Shown here one piece after another: positions 1-8,468 of a DNA stretch of 15,248 nucleotides (within the stretch, counting starts at the first letter, position 1; each line of letters begins with the position of its first letter). Position numbers and translations under genes: made by a program. The stretch comes from Acetobacteraceae bacterium (lineage in GTDB: Bacteria; Pseudomonadota; Alphaproteobacteria; Acetobacterales; Acetobacteraceae), in contig CANHTE010000003.1 of assembly GCA_947462945.1 (NCBI GenBank), forward strand, positions 1 to 15,248, read 5' to 3'. The notes under the pieces were generated by a model. The model saw only the letters and a program-made list of their open reading frames with translations. It did not search any database and was not told the DNA's origin.

Positions 1-1011
1 CAGCTGGTGGGGGATCGCGGCCGCGGCGGCGCGGCGCTGGCCACGGTGATCTGCCGGGGCTGTGGCCTGGTAAGCCATGCGGAACTGCCCGATGAGGCCG
101 CGGTCGCCGCCTTCTATGCGTCGCGCTACCGCCTCGAATACAAGGGCGACTTCGTGCCCAGGCGCAAGCATGCGCTGCGGGCGCTGCGCGGCGCCAAGGC
201 GCGGGCGCGCCGCCTTGCCCCCCTGCTGCCGGAACGGGCGCGCGTGCTGGATATCGGTGCCTCCTCGGGCGAATTCACCTTTGCCATGGCCGAGGCCGGC
301 TTCGTCGCAAGCGGGCTGGAGCCGAATTGGGGCTATGCGGATTTCGCCCGCCGCGAATATGGCGTCAACATCCGGGAGGGCGGCTGGGATTCCCCGGAAT
401 TTCCGCGGGAAAAGCTGCATCTGGTGACGCTGAACCACGTCCTGGAGCATCTGACCGACCCCTGGGCAGCATTGCGCCGGCTGCATGCAGCGCTGGAGCC
501 GGATGGCCTGTTGTTCATCGAAGTTCCCAATTTGGCCGGGCTGCGCAAGCAGATCAGCAACAGCTTCCACCAGGCCCATATCTGGAACTTCACGCCACAG
601 ACGCTGGTGGCGCTGGCCTGGCAGGCGGGCTTCGTGCCACGCGCGGGCGAAAACACCGGCAGCACATCCATCATCTTCCGCCTTCGCCGCGCCGAAGATG
701 CGCCGCCAACGGGCGCCGACGCCGCGCATGCGCAAAGCCTGATCACCCAGATGGCCGAGCGGCAGAACAGCCTGTCCTACATGACGTCAGCCGCGCCGGT
801 GACGCGGCGCTGGCACCGCCTGCTGCGCAACATCAACGAGCACTGGACCACATGGCGCCATGCCAGCATCCGCGCCATGGCCGATGCGCTGCTGGATGCC
901 GCCGCGCGGGAAGAGGCCTCGCCCTGGGCCACGCGCCCTGCACGGCGGGGCCCATTGCAGCAGGCCCAAGCTCAGCCGGCGAATTCGGCCGTGACGCGGG
1001 CGAAGGCCTGA
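1..1011 (+). CDS. Class I SAM-dependent methyltransferase, 5'-truncated by window edge
   Basis: The reading frame is open from base 1, so the true start lies upstream; the GTG at base 7 is only the first start-like codon in view. The visible 336 residues begin with the tail of a probable zinc-binding segment: ICRGCGLV, the second CxxC pair of proteins that carry a zinc ribbon before the methyltransferase domain. A Rossmann SAM-binding motif follows ([11 protein letters not shown], about bases 244-276), then the acidic motif II region (GLEPN) and a post-motif NHVLEHL with a PNLAGL segment, as in Methyltransf_23-type enzymes. The C-terminal 90 residues are Arg/Ala-rich and not recognised. Such proteins often methylate sugars or lipids of cell-surface polysaccharides, but the substrate cannot be read here. 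The last 40 bases overlap the 3' end of serC on the other strand. Confidence 0.85.
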   Translation, partial: QLVGDRGRGGAALATVICRGCGLVSHAELPDEAAVAAFYASRYRLEYKGDFVPRRKHALRALRGAKARARRLAPLLPERARVLDIGASSGEFTFAMAEAGFVASGLEPNWGYADFARREYGVNIREGGWDSPEFPREKLHLVTLNHVLEHLTDPWAALRRLHAALEPDGLLFIEVPNLAGLRKQISNSFHQAHIWNFTPQTLVALAWQAGFVPRAGENTGSTSIIFRLRRAEDAPPTGADAAHAQSLITQMAERQNSLSYMTSAAPVTRRWHRLLRNINEHWTTWRHASIRAMADALLDAAAREEASPWATRPARRGPLQQAQAQPANSAVTRAKA

Positions 1012-2120
1012 TCCAGCCAGGGCAGCAGGGCCGCCACATTCGCCTCCTCCACCGTCGCCCCGCACCAGAGGCGCAGGCCGGGCGGCGCATCCCGATAGCT
1101 GGCCGCATCCAGCGCCACGCCCTCGCTCTCCAGGATCGCCGAAAGCCGCGCGGCCGCCTTGGCCTGCGCGGCTGCGTCCAGCGCCGTGAACCAGGGCGCC
1201 ACAATGCGCAGACACACGCTGGTGCAGGAGCGCGTGGCCGGTTCCTCGGCCAGGAAGCGCGCCCAGTTGCTCTCGGCAACCCAGCCGGCAACCCGGGCCA
1301 GATTGCCCTCGGTCCGCGCGATCAAGCCGCGCAAGCCGCCGATGCTATCGGCCCAGCGCAGCCCATCCAGCGCATCCTCGACGCAGAGCATGGAGGGGGT
1401 ATTGATCGTATCGCCCTTGAAAATGCCCTCGATGAGTGTGCCGCCCTTGGTCAGGCGAAACACCTTGGGCAGCGGCCAGGCCGGCCGGTGCGATTCCAGC
1501 CGCGCCACCGCGCGGGGTGAGAGGGCCAGCATGCCATGCGCCGCCTCGCCGCCCAGCACCTTCTGCCAGGACCAGGTGACGACATCGAGCTTGCTCCACG
1601 GCAAATCCATCGCGAAAGCGGCCGAGGTCGCGTCGCAGATCGTCAGCCCTTCGCGCGCATCGTTGATCCAGTCGCCATCGGTCAGGCGCACGCCGCTGGT
1701 GGTGCCGTTCCAGACGAAGACGCAATCCCGCGCCGGGTCCACCGCCGAGAGATCCGGCAGGCGCCCGTAATCGGCCCGCAGCAGCCGCACATCCGGCAGC
1801 TTCAGTTCCGCCTGAATGTCATGCGCCCATTCGGCGGAAAAACTCTCCCAGGCCAGAACATCCACGCCGCGCGGCCCCAGCAGGCTCCACAGCGCCATTT
1901 CCACCGCGCCGGTATCCGAGGCCGGCACGATCCCCAGCCGGTAATCCGCCGGCATGCCCAGCATGGCGTGGGAGCGGCTGATCACCTCGGCCAGGCGCGC
2001 CTTGGGCGCGGCCGCGCGATGGCTGCGGCCGAGCAGCGCGCCCTCCAGCGCATCCAGCGAAAATCCGGGGCGCTTGGCGCAAGGGCCGGAGGAGAAGCGG
2101 GGATTGGCGGGCTTTTGCAT
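972..2120 (-). CDS. serC: Phosphoserine aminotransferase
   Basis: This is a 382-residue PLP enzyme of the class V aminotransferase fold. It converts 3-phosphohydroxypyruvate and glutamate to phosphoserine in serine biosynthesis, and may also serve pyridoxal phosphate synthesis; it is cytosolic. The N-terminus [17 protein letters not shown] and the segments [18 protein letters not shown] and WNGTTSGVR are typical of the alphaproteobacterial/Methanosarcina-type SerC subfamily. The PLP-binding lysine is Lys187 in [16 protein letters not shown], and [12 protein letters not shown] follows. The ATG at 2120 was chosen because the conserved N-terminus begins there; the open frame continues upstream only as antisense of the next gene. 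No clear Shine-Dalgarno is visible. serA, a common neighbour in alphaproteobacteria, is absent, so serC seems to be transcribed alone, divergently from the deaminase gene with 63 bp between start codons. Confidence 0.93.
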   Translation of the reverse strand: MQKPANPRFSSGPCAKRPGFSLDALEGALLGRSHRAAAPKARLAEVISRSHAMLGMPADYRLGIVPASDTGAVEMALWSLLGPRGVDVLAWESFSAEWAHDIQAELKLPDVRLLRADYGRLPDLSAVDPARDCVFVWNGTTSGVRLTDGDWINDAREGLTICDATSAAFAMDLPWSKLDVVTWSWQKVLGGEAAHGMLALSPRAVARLESHRPAWPLPKVFRLTKGGTLIEGIFKGDTINTPSMLCVEDALDGLRWADSIGGLRGLIARTEGNLARVAGWVAESNWARFLAEEPATRSCTSVCLRIVAPWFTALDAAAQAKAAARLSAILESEGVALDAASYRDAPPGLRLWCGATVEEANVAALLPWLDQAFARVTAEFAG

Positions 2121-2183
2121 GGCCGTTTCGTCGCATGGGGCGGCTGGCCTGTCATCACCCCCGGGTTGTGCAAAGATGCGCCC

Positions 2184-3230
2184 ATGACCGAAATGCTCGA
2201 AACCTTCTGCCTCGCCTTGCCCAAGGTGGATGTGCATGTCCATCTGCTGGGCGCGGTGCGGCAAACCACCTTCGCCGAAATGGCCGCCCGCTGCGGCATG
2301 CCCGTGCCGGAGGCGGAGGCGCTCTACGCCCGCGATGCCAAGCCCAAGGGCGTGCTGCACATCCTGCGCGCCCTGGAACAGCGCATCCTGCGGGACCCGC
2401 AGGATTTGCACCGCATCACCTATGAGCATCTGCAGGACCAGGCCGCGCATGGCGTGCGGCATTCGGAAATCTTCTGGAACCCGACCGGCACCGCGCATTT
2501 GTTCAGCTATGCCAAGGGGGCGGATGCCATCCTGGCCGGCTTCGCCGATGCGGCGGCCGATTTCGGCGTCTCGGCCCTGCTGATCCCCTCGATTGACCGC
2601 GAAGCCCCGCCCGAAGCCGCCACCGAACTGGCCGAATGGATGGTGGCGCATCGGCGTGATCCCATCATCGGGATGGGCATTGACTACCGCGAGACGGACC
2701 GCCCGCCGGAAATGTTCTGGCGGGCCTGGCGCATGGCGAAGCAGGCCGGCTTCAAGCTGACCGCCCATGCCGGCGAATTCGGCTGCCACCCGCGCAACAT
2801 CGCCACCGCGATGGACCTGCTGGAGGTGGACCGGATTGACCATGGCTACACCATCCTGGAGGACCCGGCACTCACCGCCCGTTGCGCCGAGCGCGGCATC
2901 CTCTTCACCGTGGTGCCGACCAATTCCTACTATCTCCGCACGCTGGAAAACTGGCCCAAGGACCACCCCCTGGCCCGCATGCCCGCGGCTGGCCTGCTCA
3001 TCCACCCCAACACCGATGACCCGCCCCTGCACCAGGTGACGCCCACGCGCTGCTGGCGGATGATGGTGGCGGATTTCGGCTTCGGCCTCGCTGATTTGCG
3101 CGGCTTCATGCTGAACGGCATCCGCGGCTCCTTCCTGCCGGAATCCTCGCGCCGCCATCTGGAAGCGGCCTTCGCGCAGGAATTTGACGCTCTCGCCGCT
3201 GAATGCTTCCCCGAAGGAGTGATCGCATGA
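2184..3230 (+). CDS. Adenosine deaminase-family amidohydrolase, substrate uncertain
   Basis: The product is 348 residues, the usual length for the adenosine/AMP deaminase family (PF00962), a TIM-barrel zinc hydrolase. All metal and catalytic residues are visible: His18 and His20 (DVHVHLLGA), His195 and Glu198 (TAHAGE), His220 (RIDHGY) and Asp278/Asp279 (HPNTDDP). These predict hydrolytic deamination of a purine-like ring in the cytosol. Two substrate-contact positions differ from classical adenosine deaminase. The Asp two residues after the second metal His (Asp19 in the mouse enzyme, a ribose contact) is Leu22. The DLAGDE loop carrying Gly184 (purine N3 contact) reads DYRETD. An automatic label of adenosine deaminase (add) may therefore be wrong. 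The stop overlaps the next start (ATGA), implying co-translation with the Bug receptor. The start has only a weak AAAGA upstream. Confidence 0.85.
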   Translation: MTEMLETFCLALPKVDVHVHLLGAVRQTTFAEMAARCGMPVPEAEALYARDAKPKGVLHILRALEQRILRDPQDLHRITYEHLQDQAAHGVRHSEIFWNPTGTAHLFSYAKGADAILAGFADAAADFGVSALLIPSIDREAPPEAATELAEWMVAHRRDPIIGMGIDYRETDRPPEMFWRAWRMAKQAGFKLTAHAGEFGCHPRNIATAMDLLEVDRIDHGYTILEDPALTARCAERGILFTVVPTNSYYLRTLENWPKDHPLARMPAAGLLIHPNTDDPPLHQVTPTRCWRMMVADFGFGLADLRGFMLNGIRGSFLPESSRRHLEAAFAQEFDALAAECFPEGVIA

Positions 3231-4180
3231 TCCCCCGCCGCGCCCTGCTGCTGACGCCGCTGGCCACGCCAGCGCTGGCGCAGTCCTGGCCTACACGGAA
3301 CATCACGCTCGTCGTGCCCTTCGCGGCGGGCGGCAATGTGGATACGGTGGCACGTCTGGCCGCCGCCGAACTCACCCGCCGCCTCGGCCACAGCGTCGTG
3401 GTGGAGAATGCGCCCGGCGCGGGCGGCACCATCGGCACCGAGCGCGTGGCCCGCGCCGCACCCGATGGGCATACGCTGCTGGTCGGCGTGGAAAGCCCCT
3501 TTACCATCTCGCCCTTCGTGACCCCCAATGCCGTGCGCTACGACCCGCTGCGGGATTTTGCCCCCATCGGGATGCTGGCCTCCCTGCCACTGACGCTGGT
3601 GGGCCGGCCTGATCTTCCGGCGAATGACCTGCCCGCCCTGCTGGCCCTGGCGCGCGCGCGCCCGGAGGGGCTGACCTTCGCGACCTCCGGCAATGGAACC
3701 TCGCTGCATTTATGGGGCGAGATCATCGCCCGCCGCGCGGGCGTGAAGCTGGAGCACGTGCCCTATCGCATCGCCGCGCAAATCGCGCCGGATTTGATCG
3801 CCGGGCGGCTGGACCTTGCGGTGCTGACCATCACCAGCACCGCGCCGCTGCTGCGGGAGGGGCGGATCAAGGGCTTTGCCAATTCCTCCCTCGGCTCCCT
3901 CGCCGGCCTGCCGCCGCTGGCCAGCCTGCCGGAATTCGCGGGCTTCGAAATGCTGGCCTGGCAGGGCCTGTTTGCCCCCGCGCGCGTCGAAGGCGCGATC
4001 ATCCGCCGCCTCGCCACCGAGTTGGACGCCATGCAGGCCGATGCGGAATTCAGCCAGCGGCTGGAACATGTCGGCATGACGCCCTGGCGCAAGACGCCCG
4101 AGGAGATGGGCGCGCTGCTGCGGGCCGAACTCGCGCGCTATGAGGAGGTGGTGCGCCTGGCGAATATCCGCGCCGAATAG
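3227..4180 (+). CDS. Bug-family TTT receptor (periplasmic solute-binding protein)
   Basis: The product is 317 residues, close to the usual 320-330 for Bug/TctC solute-binding proteins. It has a short signal peptide with a twin arginine (MIPRRALLL, then a hydrophobic stretch to a likely ALA-QS cleavage near residue 19), which suggests export, perhaps by Tat. The mature part starts with the family hallmark [19 protein letters not shown], followed by [11 protein letters not shown] and [14 protein letters not shown]. These loops bind the ligand, typically a carboxylate, in tripartite tricarboxylate transporters. No TctA/TctB membrane genes lie in the window, so it is an orphan receptor. The ATG at 3227 was preferred over the in-frame ATG at 3203, inside the deaminase gene, because AAGGAG (3214-3219) sits 7 nt upstream and the signal peptide starts there. 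Its coupling to the deaminase gene suggests that it captures that enzyme's substrate or a precursor. Confidence 0.92.
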   Translation: MIPRRALLLTPLATPALAQSWPTRNITLVVPFAAGGNVDTVARLAAAELTRRLGHSVVVENAPGAGGTIGTERVARAAPDGHTLLVGVESPFTISPFVTPNAVRYDPLRDFAPIGMLASLPLTLVGRPDLPANDLPALLALARARPEGLTFATSGNGTSLHLWGEIIARRAGVKLEHVPYRIAAQIAPDLIAGRLDLAVLTITSTAPLLREGRIKGFANSSLGSLAGLPPLASLPEFAGFEMLAWQGLFAPARVEGAIIRRLATELDAMQADAEFSQRLEHVGMTPWRKTPEEMGALLRAELARYEEVVRLANIRAE

Positions 4181-4186
4181 CGCAGC

Positions 4187-4215
4187 CTTGGCGGGGCTTG
4201 CCTTATTCCGCCAAG
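4187..4215. terminator. Inverted repeat between convergent genes, possible bidirectional terminator
   Basis: CTTGGCGG (4187-4194) and CCGCCAAG (4208-4215) form a perfect 8-bp stem with a 13-nt loop. It lies just after the Bug receptor stop and contains the glycosyltransferase stop codon in its loop. Position and symmetry fit a terminator shared by two convergent genes, but no T-run follows on either strand, so this is only a candidate. Confidence 0.35.
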
Positions 4216-5450
4216 ACCGGGCCGGGCTGGCCCGCCGCCACCGCCTCCAGCAGCGCGATCTGCCGGGGCAGGCAAATGCGCGCCAGGTCGTAATGCTCCA
4301 GCACATGCTGCCGCGCGGCCTGCCGGATCGGCGCCTGCGCGGCGGGGTCGGCCAGCATGGCGGCCAGGCCCGTGCCGATCGCCTCGGGGTCGAAGAAATC
4401 CACCAGGCGCCCATTCACCCCATCCTGGATCACCTCCAGCACGGGCGGCGTGGCCGAGCCCAGGATGGGCGCGCCACAGGCCATGGCATCCAGCATCGAC
4501 CAGGAGAGGACGAAGGGGTAGGTCAGGTACAGATGCGCCTGCGTCAGCCGGAACAGGCTGAGCAGTTGCGGATAGGGCAGCCGGCCCACGAAATGCACGC
4601 GGGAGAGGTCAATCTTCCCCTCCATCTCGCGCAGCATCACCTCCCGCCAGCTGCCACCCTGAGCGGGCGCGCGGCCGTAGGAGACGCTGTCCCCACCGAC
4701 CACGACGACCTGCGCCTTGGGCCGCTGCCGTTGCAGGATGGGCAGGGCGCGCATGAATTGCGGAAAGCCGCGATAGGGCTCCAGATTGCGGGCCACATAG
4801 GTCGCCACCTCATCCTCACGGGTCAGCAACCGGCCATCGGCCAGGCGGAATTCGGCCGGGCCATCGGGCGTGGCCACCGCCGTATCAATCCCCTCATGGA
4901 TCACCGAAATGCGGCTGCGCGCCGAATCCGGATAGCGGGACCATTGCCAGCGCGTGGGCGAGACGCCCCAATCGGCGGCTTCGAGCTGGATCAGCTGGAT
5001 GGTGTTCTGCACCCGCGTCCGCGCCGCCTCATCCAGGCTGACCTCCACGCCTGGCGGTTCGAAGCCGATATCGCCGCCCCGCGCCCGGAAGTAGAATTCC
5101 CAATAGAAGATCAGCTTCGCATCGGGGAACACGTCCTTCAGGAACAACCCCTCCCCCCAGCCGGGATGGGCGCAGATCAGGTCCGGCCGGAAGCCTTTTT
5201 CGCGCAATTGCAGGGCGGCGCGCGCGGCCGCCTGGCCGTGCCGGATATGGCCCTCGGTGCGCAGCAGATAGGGGTGGGGCGTGGTCTTGCCGGCCTCGGG
5301 CGCCTTGTAGCGCAGCTGCGTGATGCCGGGGATGGAAGGCGTCTCGTTCTGGCCCAGGCCGAAGACGCGGTTGCCGCTGCGCTGCGCCATGGCCGGGGCC
5401 AAATGCCGGTATTGCCCCGGGAAATTCTGGTGAAGAAACAGAATTTGCAT
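4203..5450 (-). CDS. Family 4-type glycosyltransferase
   Basis: The 415-residue product has two halves like a GT-B glycosyltransferase. The N-terminus MQILFLHQNFPGQYRHLAPA and the following about 165 residues (including LICAHPGWGEGLFLKDVFP and IFYWEFYFR) resemble the Glyco_trans_4_3 domain (PF12000). The C-terminal half has a group 1 donor-binding domain with YVARNLEPYRGFPQFMRALP, VHFVGRLPYPQLLSLF and a DAMACGAPILGS segment near residue 340. It should transfer a sugar from a nucleotide donor in the cytosol, probably for a surface polysaccharide or lipid; the acceptor is unknown. The ATG at 5450 was chosen because the conserved N-terminus starts there; an upstream in-frame ATG at 5501 lies inside hutU. 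No good Shine-Dalgarno is visible, but the gene starts 5 nt after the hutU stop, so translational coupling is likely. Confidence 0.88.
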   Translation of the reverse strand: MQILFLHQNFPGQYRHLAPAMAQRSGNRVFGLGQNETPSIPGITQLRYKAPEAGKTTPHPYLLRTEGHIRHGQAAARAALQLREKGFRPDLICAHPGWGEGLFLKDVFPDAKLIFYWEFYFRARGGDIGFEPPGVEVSLDEAARTRVQNTIQLIQLEAADWGVSPTRWQWSRYPDSARSRISVIHEGIDTAVATPDGPAEFRLADGRLLTREDEVATYVARNLEPYRGFPQFMRALPILQRQRPKAQVVVVGGDSVSYGRAPAQGGSWREVMLREMEGKIDLSRVHFVGRLPYPQLLSLFRLTQAHLYLTYPFVLSWSMLDAMACGAPILGSATPPVLEVIQDGVNGRLVDFFDPEAIGTGLAAMLADPAAQAPIRQAARQHVLEHYDLARICLPRQIALLEAVAAGQPGPVLAE

Positions 5451-5455
5451 CGCCG

Positions 5456-7132
5456 TTATTTCAGGATCGCCGGCAGGTCCAACCCCTTCTCCCGTGCGCA
5501 ATCCTGCGCGATGCCATAGCCAGCATCGGCATGGCGCATCACGCCCGTCGCCGGGTCATTCCACAACACGCGGGCCAGGCGCCGGCCCGCATCGGGCGTG
5601 CCATCCGCCACGATCACCATGCCCGCATGCTGCGAATACCCCATGCCCACACCCCCGCCATGATGCAGCGAAACCCAGGTGGCGCCGCTGGCCGTGTTCA
5701 GCAGCGCATTGAGCAAGGGCCAGTCGGACACCGCGTCCGATCCATCGAGCATCGCCTCCGTCTCGCGGTTCGGGCTGGCGACGGAGCCTGAATCCAGATG
5801 GTCCCGCCCGATGACGACGGGGCCGATTTCGCCGCGCGCCACCATCTCGTTGAAGGCCAGCCCGATGCGGTCCCGGTCCCCCAACCCCACCCAGCAGATG
5901 CGCGCGGGCAGGCCCTGAAAGGCGATGCGCTGCTTCGCCATGTCCAGCCATTGGTGCAGATGCGTGTCATGCGGCATCAATTCGCGCACCTTGGCGTCGG
6001 TCTTCGCGATGTCGTCCGGATTGCCGCTCAGTGCCGCCCAACGAAAGGGACCGATGCCCCGGCAGAAGAGGGGGCGGATATAGGCGGGCACAAAGCCCGG
6101 AAAATCGAAGGCATTGGCCAGGCCCTCATCCTTGGCCATCTGGCGGATATTGTTGCCGTAATCGAGCACGGCCGCGCCCATCTTCTGGAAATCCAGCATG
6201 GCCTGCACATGCTGCACCATGCTGCGCTTGGCCGCCGCATAGACGGCCGTGGGGTCGCTCTCGCGCTTCTGCTGCCATTCGGCCAGCGTCCAGCCGGCGG
6301 GCAGATAGCCATTGCCCGGATCATGCGCGCTGGTCTGGTCGGTCACGATGTCGGGCACCACGCCGCGCCGCACCAGCTCGGGGAAAACTTCGGCGGCATT
6401 GCCCAGCAGGCCCACGCTGATGGCGCGCTTTTCGGCGCAGGCGGTGCGGATCATCTCCAGCGCTGCGTCCAGGTCATCGGCGCGGTAATCCAGGTATTTC
6501 GTCTCCAGCCGCTTCTCGATGCTGGAAGGCTGGCACTCCACCGCCAGCACGCAGGCGCCCGCGAAGACGCCGGCCAAGGGCTGCGCGCCGCCCATGCCAC
6601 CCAAGCCCCCGGTCAGAATCCAGCGCCCGGCGAGCGAGCCGCCAAAATGCTGGCGCCCGGCCTCCACGAAGGTCTCATAGGTGCCCTGCACGATCCCCTG
6701 GCTGCCGATGTAAATCCAGGAACCGGCCGTCATCTGGCCGTACATCATGAGGCCCTTGCGATCGAGCTCATTGAAATGCTGCCAATTGGCCCAGGCCGGC
6801 ACCAGGTTGGAATTGGCGATCAGCACGCGCGGCGCATCGGCATGGGTGCGGAACACGCCCACCGGCTTGCCCGATTGCACGCACAGCGTCTGGTCGCCCT
6901 CCAGCGTCTTCAGGCTGGCGACGATGCGCGCATAGCTGTCCCAATCCCGCGCCGCGCGGCCAATGCCGCCATAGACGACGAGTTCGCCCGGGCGTTCGGC
7001 CACCTCGTCATCCAGATTGTTCATCAGCATCCGCATCGCGGCCTCGGTCGTCCATTGGCGGCAGGTGATGTCGAGGCCGCGCGGGCTGCGGATGCCCGGG
7101 GAGTTGAGGGGGGTGTTGCTGAAACGGGTCAT
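5456..7132 (-). CDS. hutU: Urocanate hydratase (urocanase)
   Basis: The 558-residue product matches the normal 550-560 residues of HutU. It adds water to urocanate to give imidazolonepropionate, the second step of histidine degradation, using tightly bound NAD+ in the cytosol. The urocanase signature [10 protein letters not shown] is intact, with the active-site Cys at about residue 413. Other visible blocks are the glycine-rich [10 protein letters not shown] (175-184, NAD region), [34 protein letters not shown] and the C-terminal [16 protein letters not shown]. The ATG at 7132 gives the standard N-terminus; the frame continues upstream only as antisense. No hutH, hutI, hutG or hutC gene lies in the window. 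A perfect 6-bp hairpin lies 3 nt before the start codon and there is no obvious Shine-Dalgarno. Downstream, the glycosyltransferase gene follows after 5 nt. Confidence 0.97.
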   Translation of the reverse strand: MTRFSNTPLNSPGIRSPRGLDITCRQWTTEAAMRMLMNNLDDEVAERPGELVVYGGIGRAARDWDSYARIVASLKTLEGDQTLCVQSGKPVGVFRTHADAPRVLIANSNLVPAWANWQHFNELDRKGLMMYGQMTAGSWIYIGSQGIVQGTYETFVEAGRQHFGGSLAGRWILTGGLGGMGGAQPLAGVFAGACVLAVECQPSSIEKRLETKYLDYRADDLDAALEMIRTACAEKRAISVGLLGNAAEVFPELVRRGVVPDIVTDQTSAHDPGNGYLPAGWTLAEWQQKRESDPTAVYAAAKRSMVQHVQAMLDFQKMGAAVLDYGNNIRQMAKDEGLANAFDFPGFVPAYIRPLFCRGIGPFRWAALSGNPDDIAKTDAKVRELMPHDTHLHQWLDMAKQRIAFQGLPARICWVGLGDRDRIGLAFNEMVARGEIGPVVIGRDHLDSGSVASPNRETEAMLDGSDAVSDWPLLNALLNTASGATWVSLHHGGGVGMGYSQHAGMVIVADGTPDAGRRLARVLWNDPATGVMRHADAGYGIAQDCAREKGLDLPAILK

Positions 7133-7219
7133 GGCGGCACCGTGGCTGTGGGTGCCATCACACATAATGCGAAGCCCGCGCGCTGGCCAATTTCCCCTGA
7201 ATGGGTCTAGGAAGCGCCC
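7133..7219. promoter_or_regulatory. Divergent intergenic region hutU / DUF3297 gene
   Basis: These 87 bp must hold promoters for both genes. On +, CATAAT (7163-7168) matches the -10 consensus at five of six positions, but no good -35 lies 16-18 nt upstream. On -, TTGGCC followed after 17 nt by TTATGT is a weak sigma70-like pair. An inverted repeat at 7136-7156 lies next to the hutU start. No HutC-like TGTATAGACA palindrome was seen. Promoter assignments are tentative. Confidence 0.3.
7136..7156 (-). repeat. Hairpin just upstream of the hutU start codon
   Basis: GGCACC and GGTGCC pair perfectly around a 9-nt loop. On the hutU strand the hairpin ends 3 nt before the ATG and covers the place where a Shine-Dalgarno would sit. 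It could be an operator or a translation-limiting RNA hairpin; only the symmetry and position are observed. Confidence 0.4.
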
Positions 7220-7495
7220 ATGTCCGAAGCAGCCAAGCCCGATACCCCCCCTGATCGCCTCGCGGCCGACCCCAGGAGCCCCTTTCACGATGCCAAGGCC
7301 CTGGAGCGGGGCGTGGGCATCATCTTCAAAGGGGTGGAGCGCACCAATGTGGATGAGTATTGCGTGAGCGAAGGCTGGGTCCGCGTCATCATGGGCAAAC
7401 AGGTCGGCCGCAACGGGTTGCCGCTGACCATGAAGCTGCAAGGCGAGGTCATCCCCTATTTCCGGGACTTGCCCCAGCCCGGGTCCGAGAGCTGA
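7220..7495 (+). CDS. DUF3297 family protein
   Basis: This 91-residue protein has the family pattern of DUF3297 (PF11730). It starts with a Pro-rich segment [25 protein letters not shown], continues with [21 protein letters not shown] and ends with [23 protein letters not shown]. It has no signal peptide or membrane segment, so it is probably cytosolic. The function of the family is not known. The ATG at 7220 is preceded by AGGAAG (7209-7214) at 5-nt spacing. It is divergent from hutU and 97 bp upstream of the RidA-like gene, with a possible hairpin between them, so it may be a single-gene unit. Confidence 0.87.
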   Translation: MSEAAKPDTPPDRLAADPRSPFHDAKALERGVGIIFKGVERTNVDEYCVSEGWVRVIMGKQVGRNGLPLTMKLQGEVIPYFRDLPQPGSES

Positions 7496-7525
7496 ACCAA
7501 GGCGCCGCGCGCCCCGGAACATCCC

Positions 7526-7566
7526 GCTGAACGGCCCGCTTGCCGCGCCGCACCGGCCGGTTCAGC
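7526..7566 (+). terminator. Possible stem-loop between DUF3297 gene and RidA-like gene
   Basis: GCTGAAC (7526-7532) pairs with GTTCAGC (7560-7566) and, after a one-base bulge, GGCC (7533-7536) pairs with GGCC (7555-7558), leaving an 18-nt loop. The stem lies 31 bp after the DUF3297 stop. No T-run follows, so intrinsic termination is uncertain; it could also be an operator or processing site. Confidence 0.35.
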
Positions 7567-7592
7567 ATCACGCCCTGCCAGCAGGAGAGACC

Positions 7593-8351
7593 ATGTCCGC
7601 CACCATCGCTGCCCCCTTGGGCGGGTTCCGCTTCATCCCGGGCGTCTTTCAATATTCGGCCGGCGTCGCCGCCGAGCCAGGGTTTCGGCTGGAGCGCGTC
7701 CGCTTCGCCGAACCCCTGCCCATGGCCCAGGGCTTCGCCGCCATCGCCGCCGTGCTGGAAGCGGCAGGCCGGCCCAAGCAGGCCTTCTGCGCCTGCGAAT
7801 TGCGCTCCCCCGCGCCCTTCACCGAGGCGGGGTTCGAAGCCTTCAACCGGGAATACGGCGCGGTGCTGACCGAATGGGGCATTTTCCTCGACGGCAAAAA
7901 TCCCGTGGCGCGCAGCAATGTCTGCCCGGAACTCCATAAGCCGGCCGCACCCAGCTTCCATGCCTTCACCTTCACCATGCCCGAAGCCGCCGCCCCGCCG
8001 AGCTTCGCGGTGGCCGGCAGCGGGGAATCGGCCGAGGGCAAGGGCAGCTACCGCGACAATACGGTGGCGCTGGGCGATCTCTCGCCGGCCGGCATGCGCC
8101 GCAAGGCGCAATGGGTGCTGGGGGAGATGGAGCGGCGGATGGCCGCGCTGGGCTTCACCTGGGCCGAAACCACGGCGGTGCAGGCCTATACCGTGCACGA
8201 CATCCATCCCTTCCTGGCGGATGAGCTGGTGGCGCGCGGCGCGGCGCGGCACGGCCTCACCTGGCAATTCTGCCGCCCGCCGGTGGTGGATCTGGAATAT
8301 GAAATGGATTGCCGCGGCGTGCTGCATGAGCGGGTTTTGCCCGCGAAGTGA
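7593..8351 (+). CDS. RidA/YjgF-fold protein, CnbZ-like aminomuconate deaminase type
   Basis: This is a 252-residue protein, about twice the length of a RidA subunit. The opening GGFRFIPGVFQYSAGVAA and the block FCACELRSPAPFTEAGFEAFN resemble the proteins around CnbZ (2-amino-5-chloromuconate deaminase). The C-terminal segment (about residues 195-245: WAETTAVQAYTVHDIHPFL, then CRPPVVDLEYEMDCRGV) has the strand pattern of a RidA domain. The middle of the first half (about 45-100) also reads like a RidA half, so two tandem RidA-like folds are possible. A role in deaminating an enamine/imine intermediate of amino-aromatic or amino-acid breakdown is inferred, not shown. The start is well set by AGGAGA (7583-7588) before the ATG at 7593. 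It precedes a Bug receptor and a canonical RidA on the same strand. The recognition is from memory of the family pattern. Confidence 0.68.
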   Translation: MSATIAAPLGGFRFIPGVFQYSAGVAAEPGFRLERVRFAEPLPMAQGFAAIAAVLEAAGRPKQAFCACELRSPAPFTEAGFEAFNREYGAVLTEWGIFLDGKNPVARSNVCPELHKPAAPSFHAFTFTMPEAAAPPSFAVAGSGESAEGKGSYRDNTVALGDLSPAGMRRKAQWVLGEMERRMAALGFTWAETTAVQAYTVHDIHPFLADELVARGAARHGLTWQFCRPPVVDLEYEMDCRGVLHERVLPAK

Positions 8352-8468
8352 CGCCAGGCTGCCGCTTTTTCGGCCAAGGCTTCCAGCGAATCCGGAATTG
8401 ACCGGACAAGCCCCTTGACCGCTCCGGCACAGCAGCGAGCATGGCCCCTCCCGGAGCAGGAGCCAGCC

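Noticed and set aside
2121..3158. Upstream extension of the serC frame, making a 728-residue protein
   Set aside because: The extra part is antisense to the deaminase gene, and the conserved SerC N-terminus starts at 2120.
7133..7219. HutC operator upstream of hutU
   Set aside because: No TGTATAGACA-like palindrome is present in the gap.
8415..8468. TTG start for the second Bug receptor
   Set aside because: It would put 18 polar residues before the signal peptide; the ATG at 8469 has AGGAG at 6-nt spacing.
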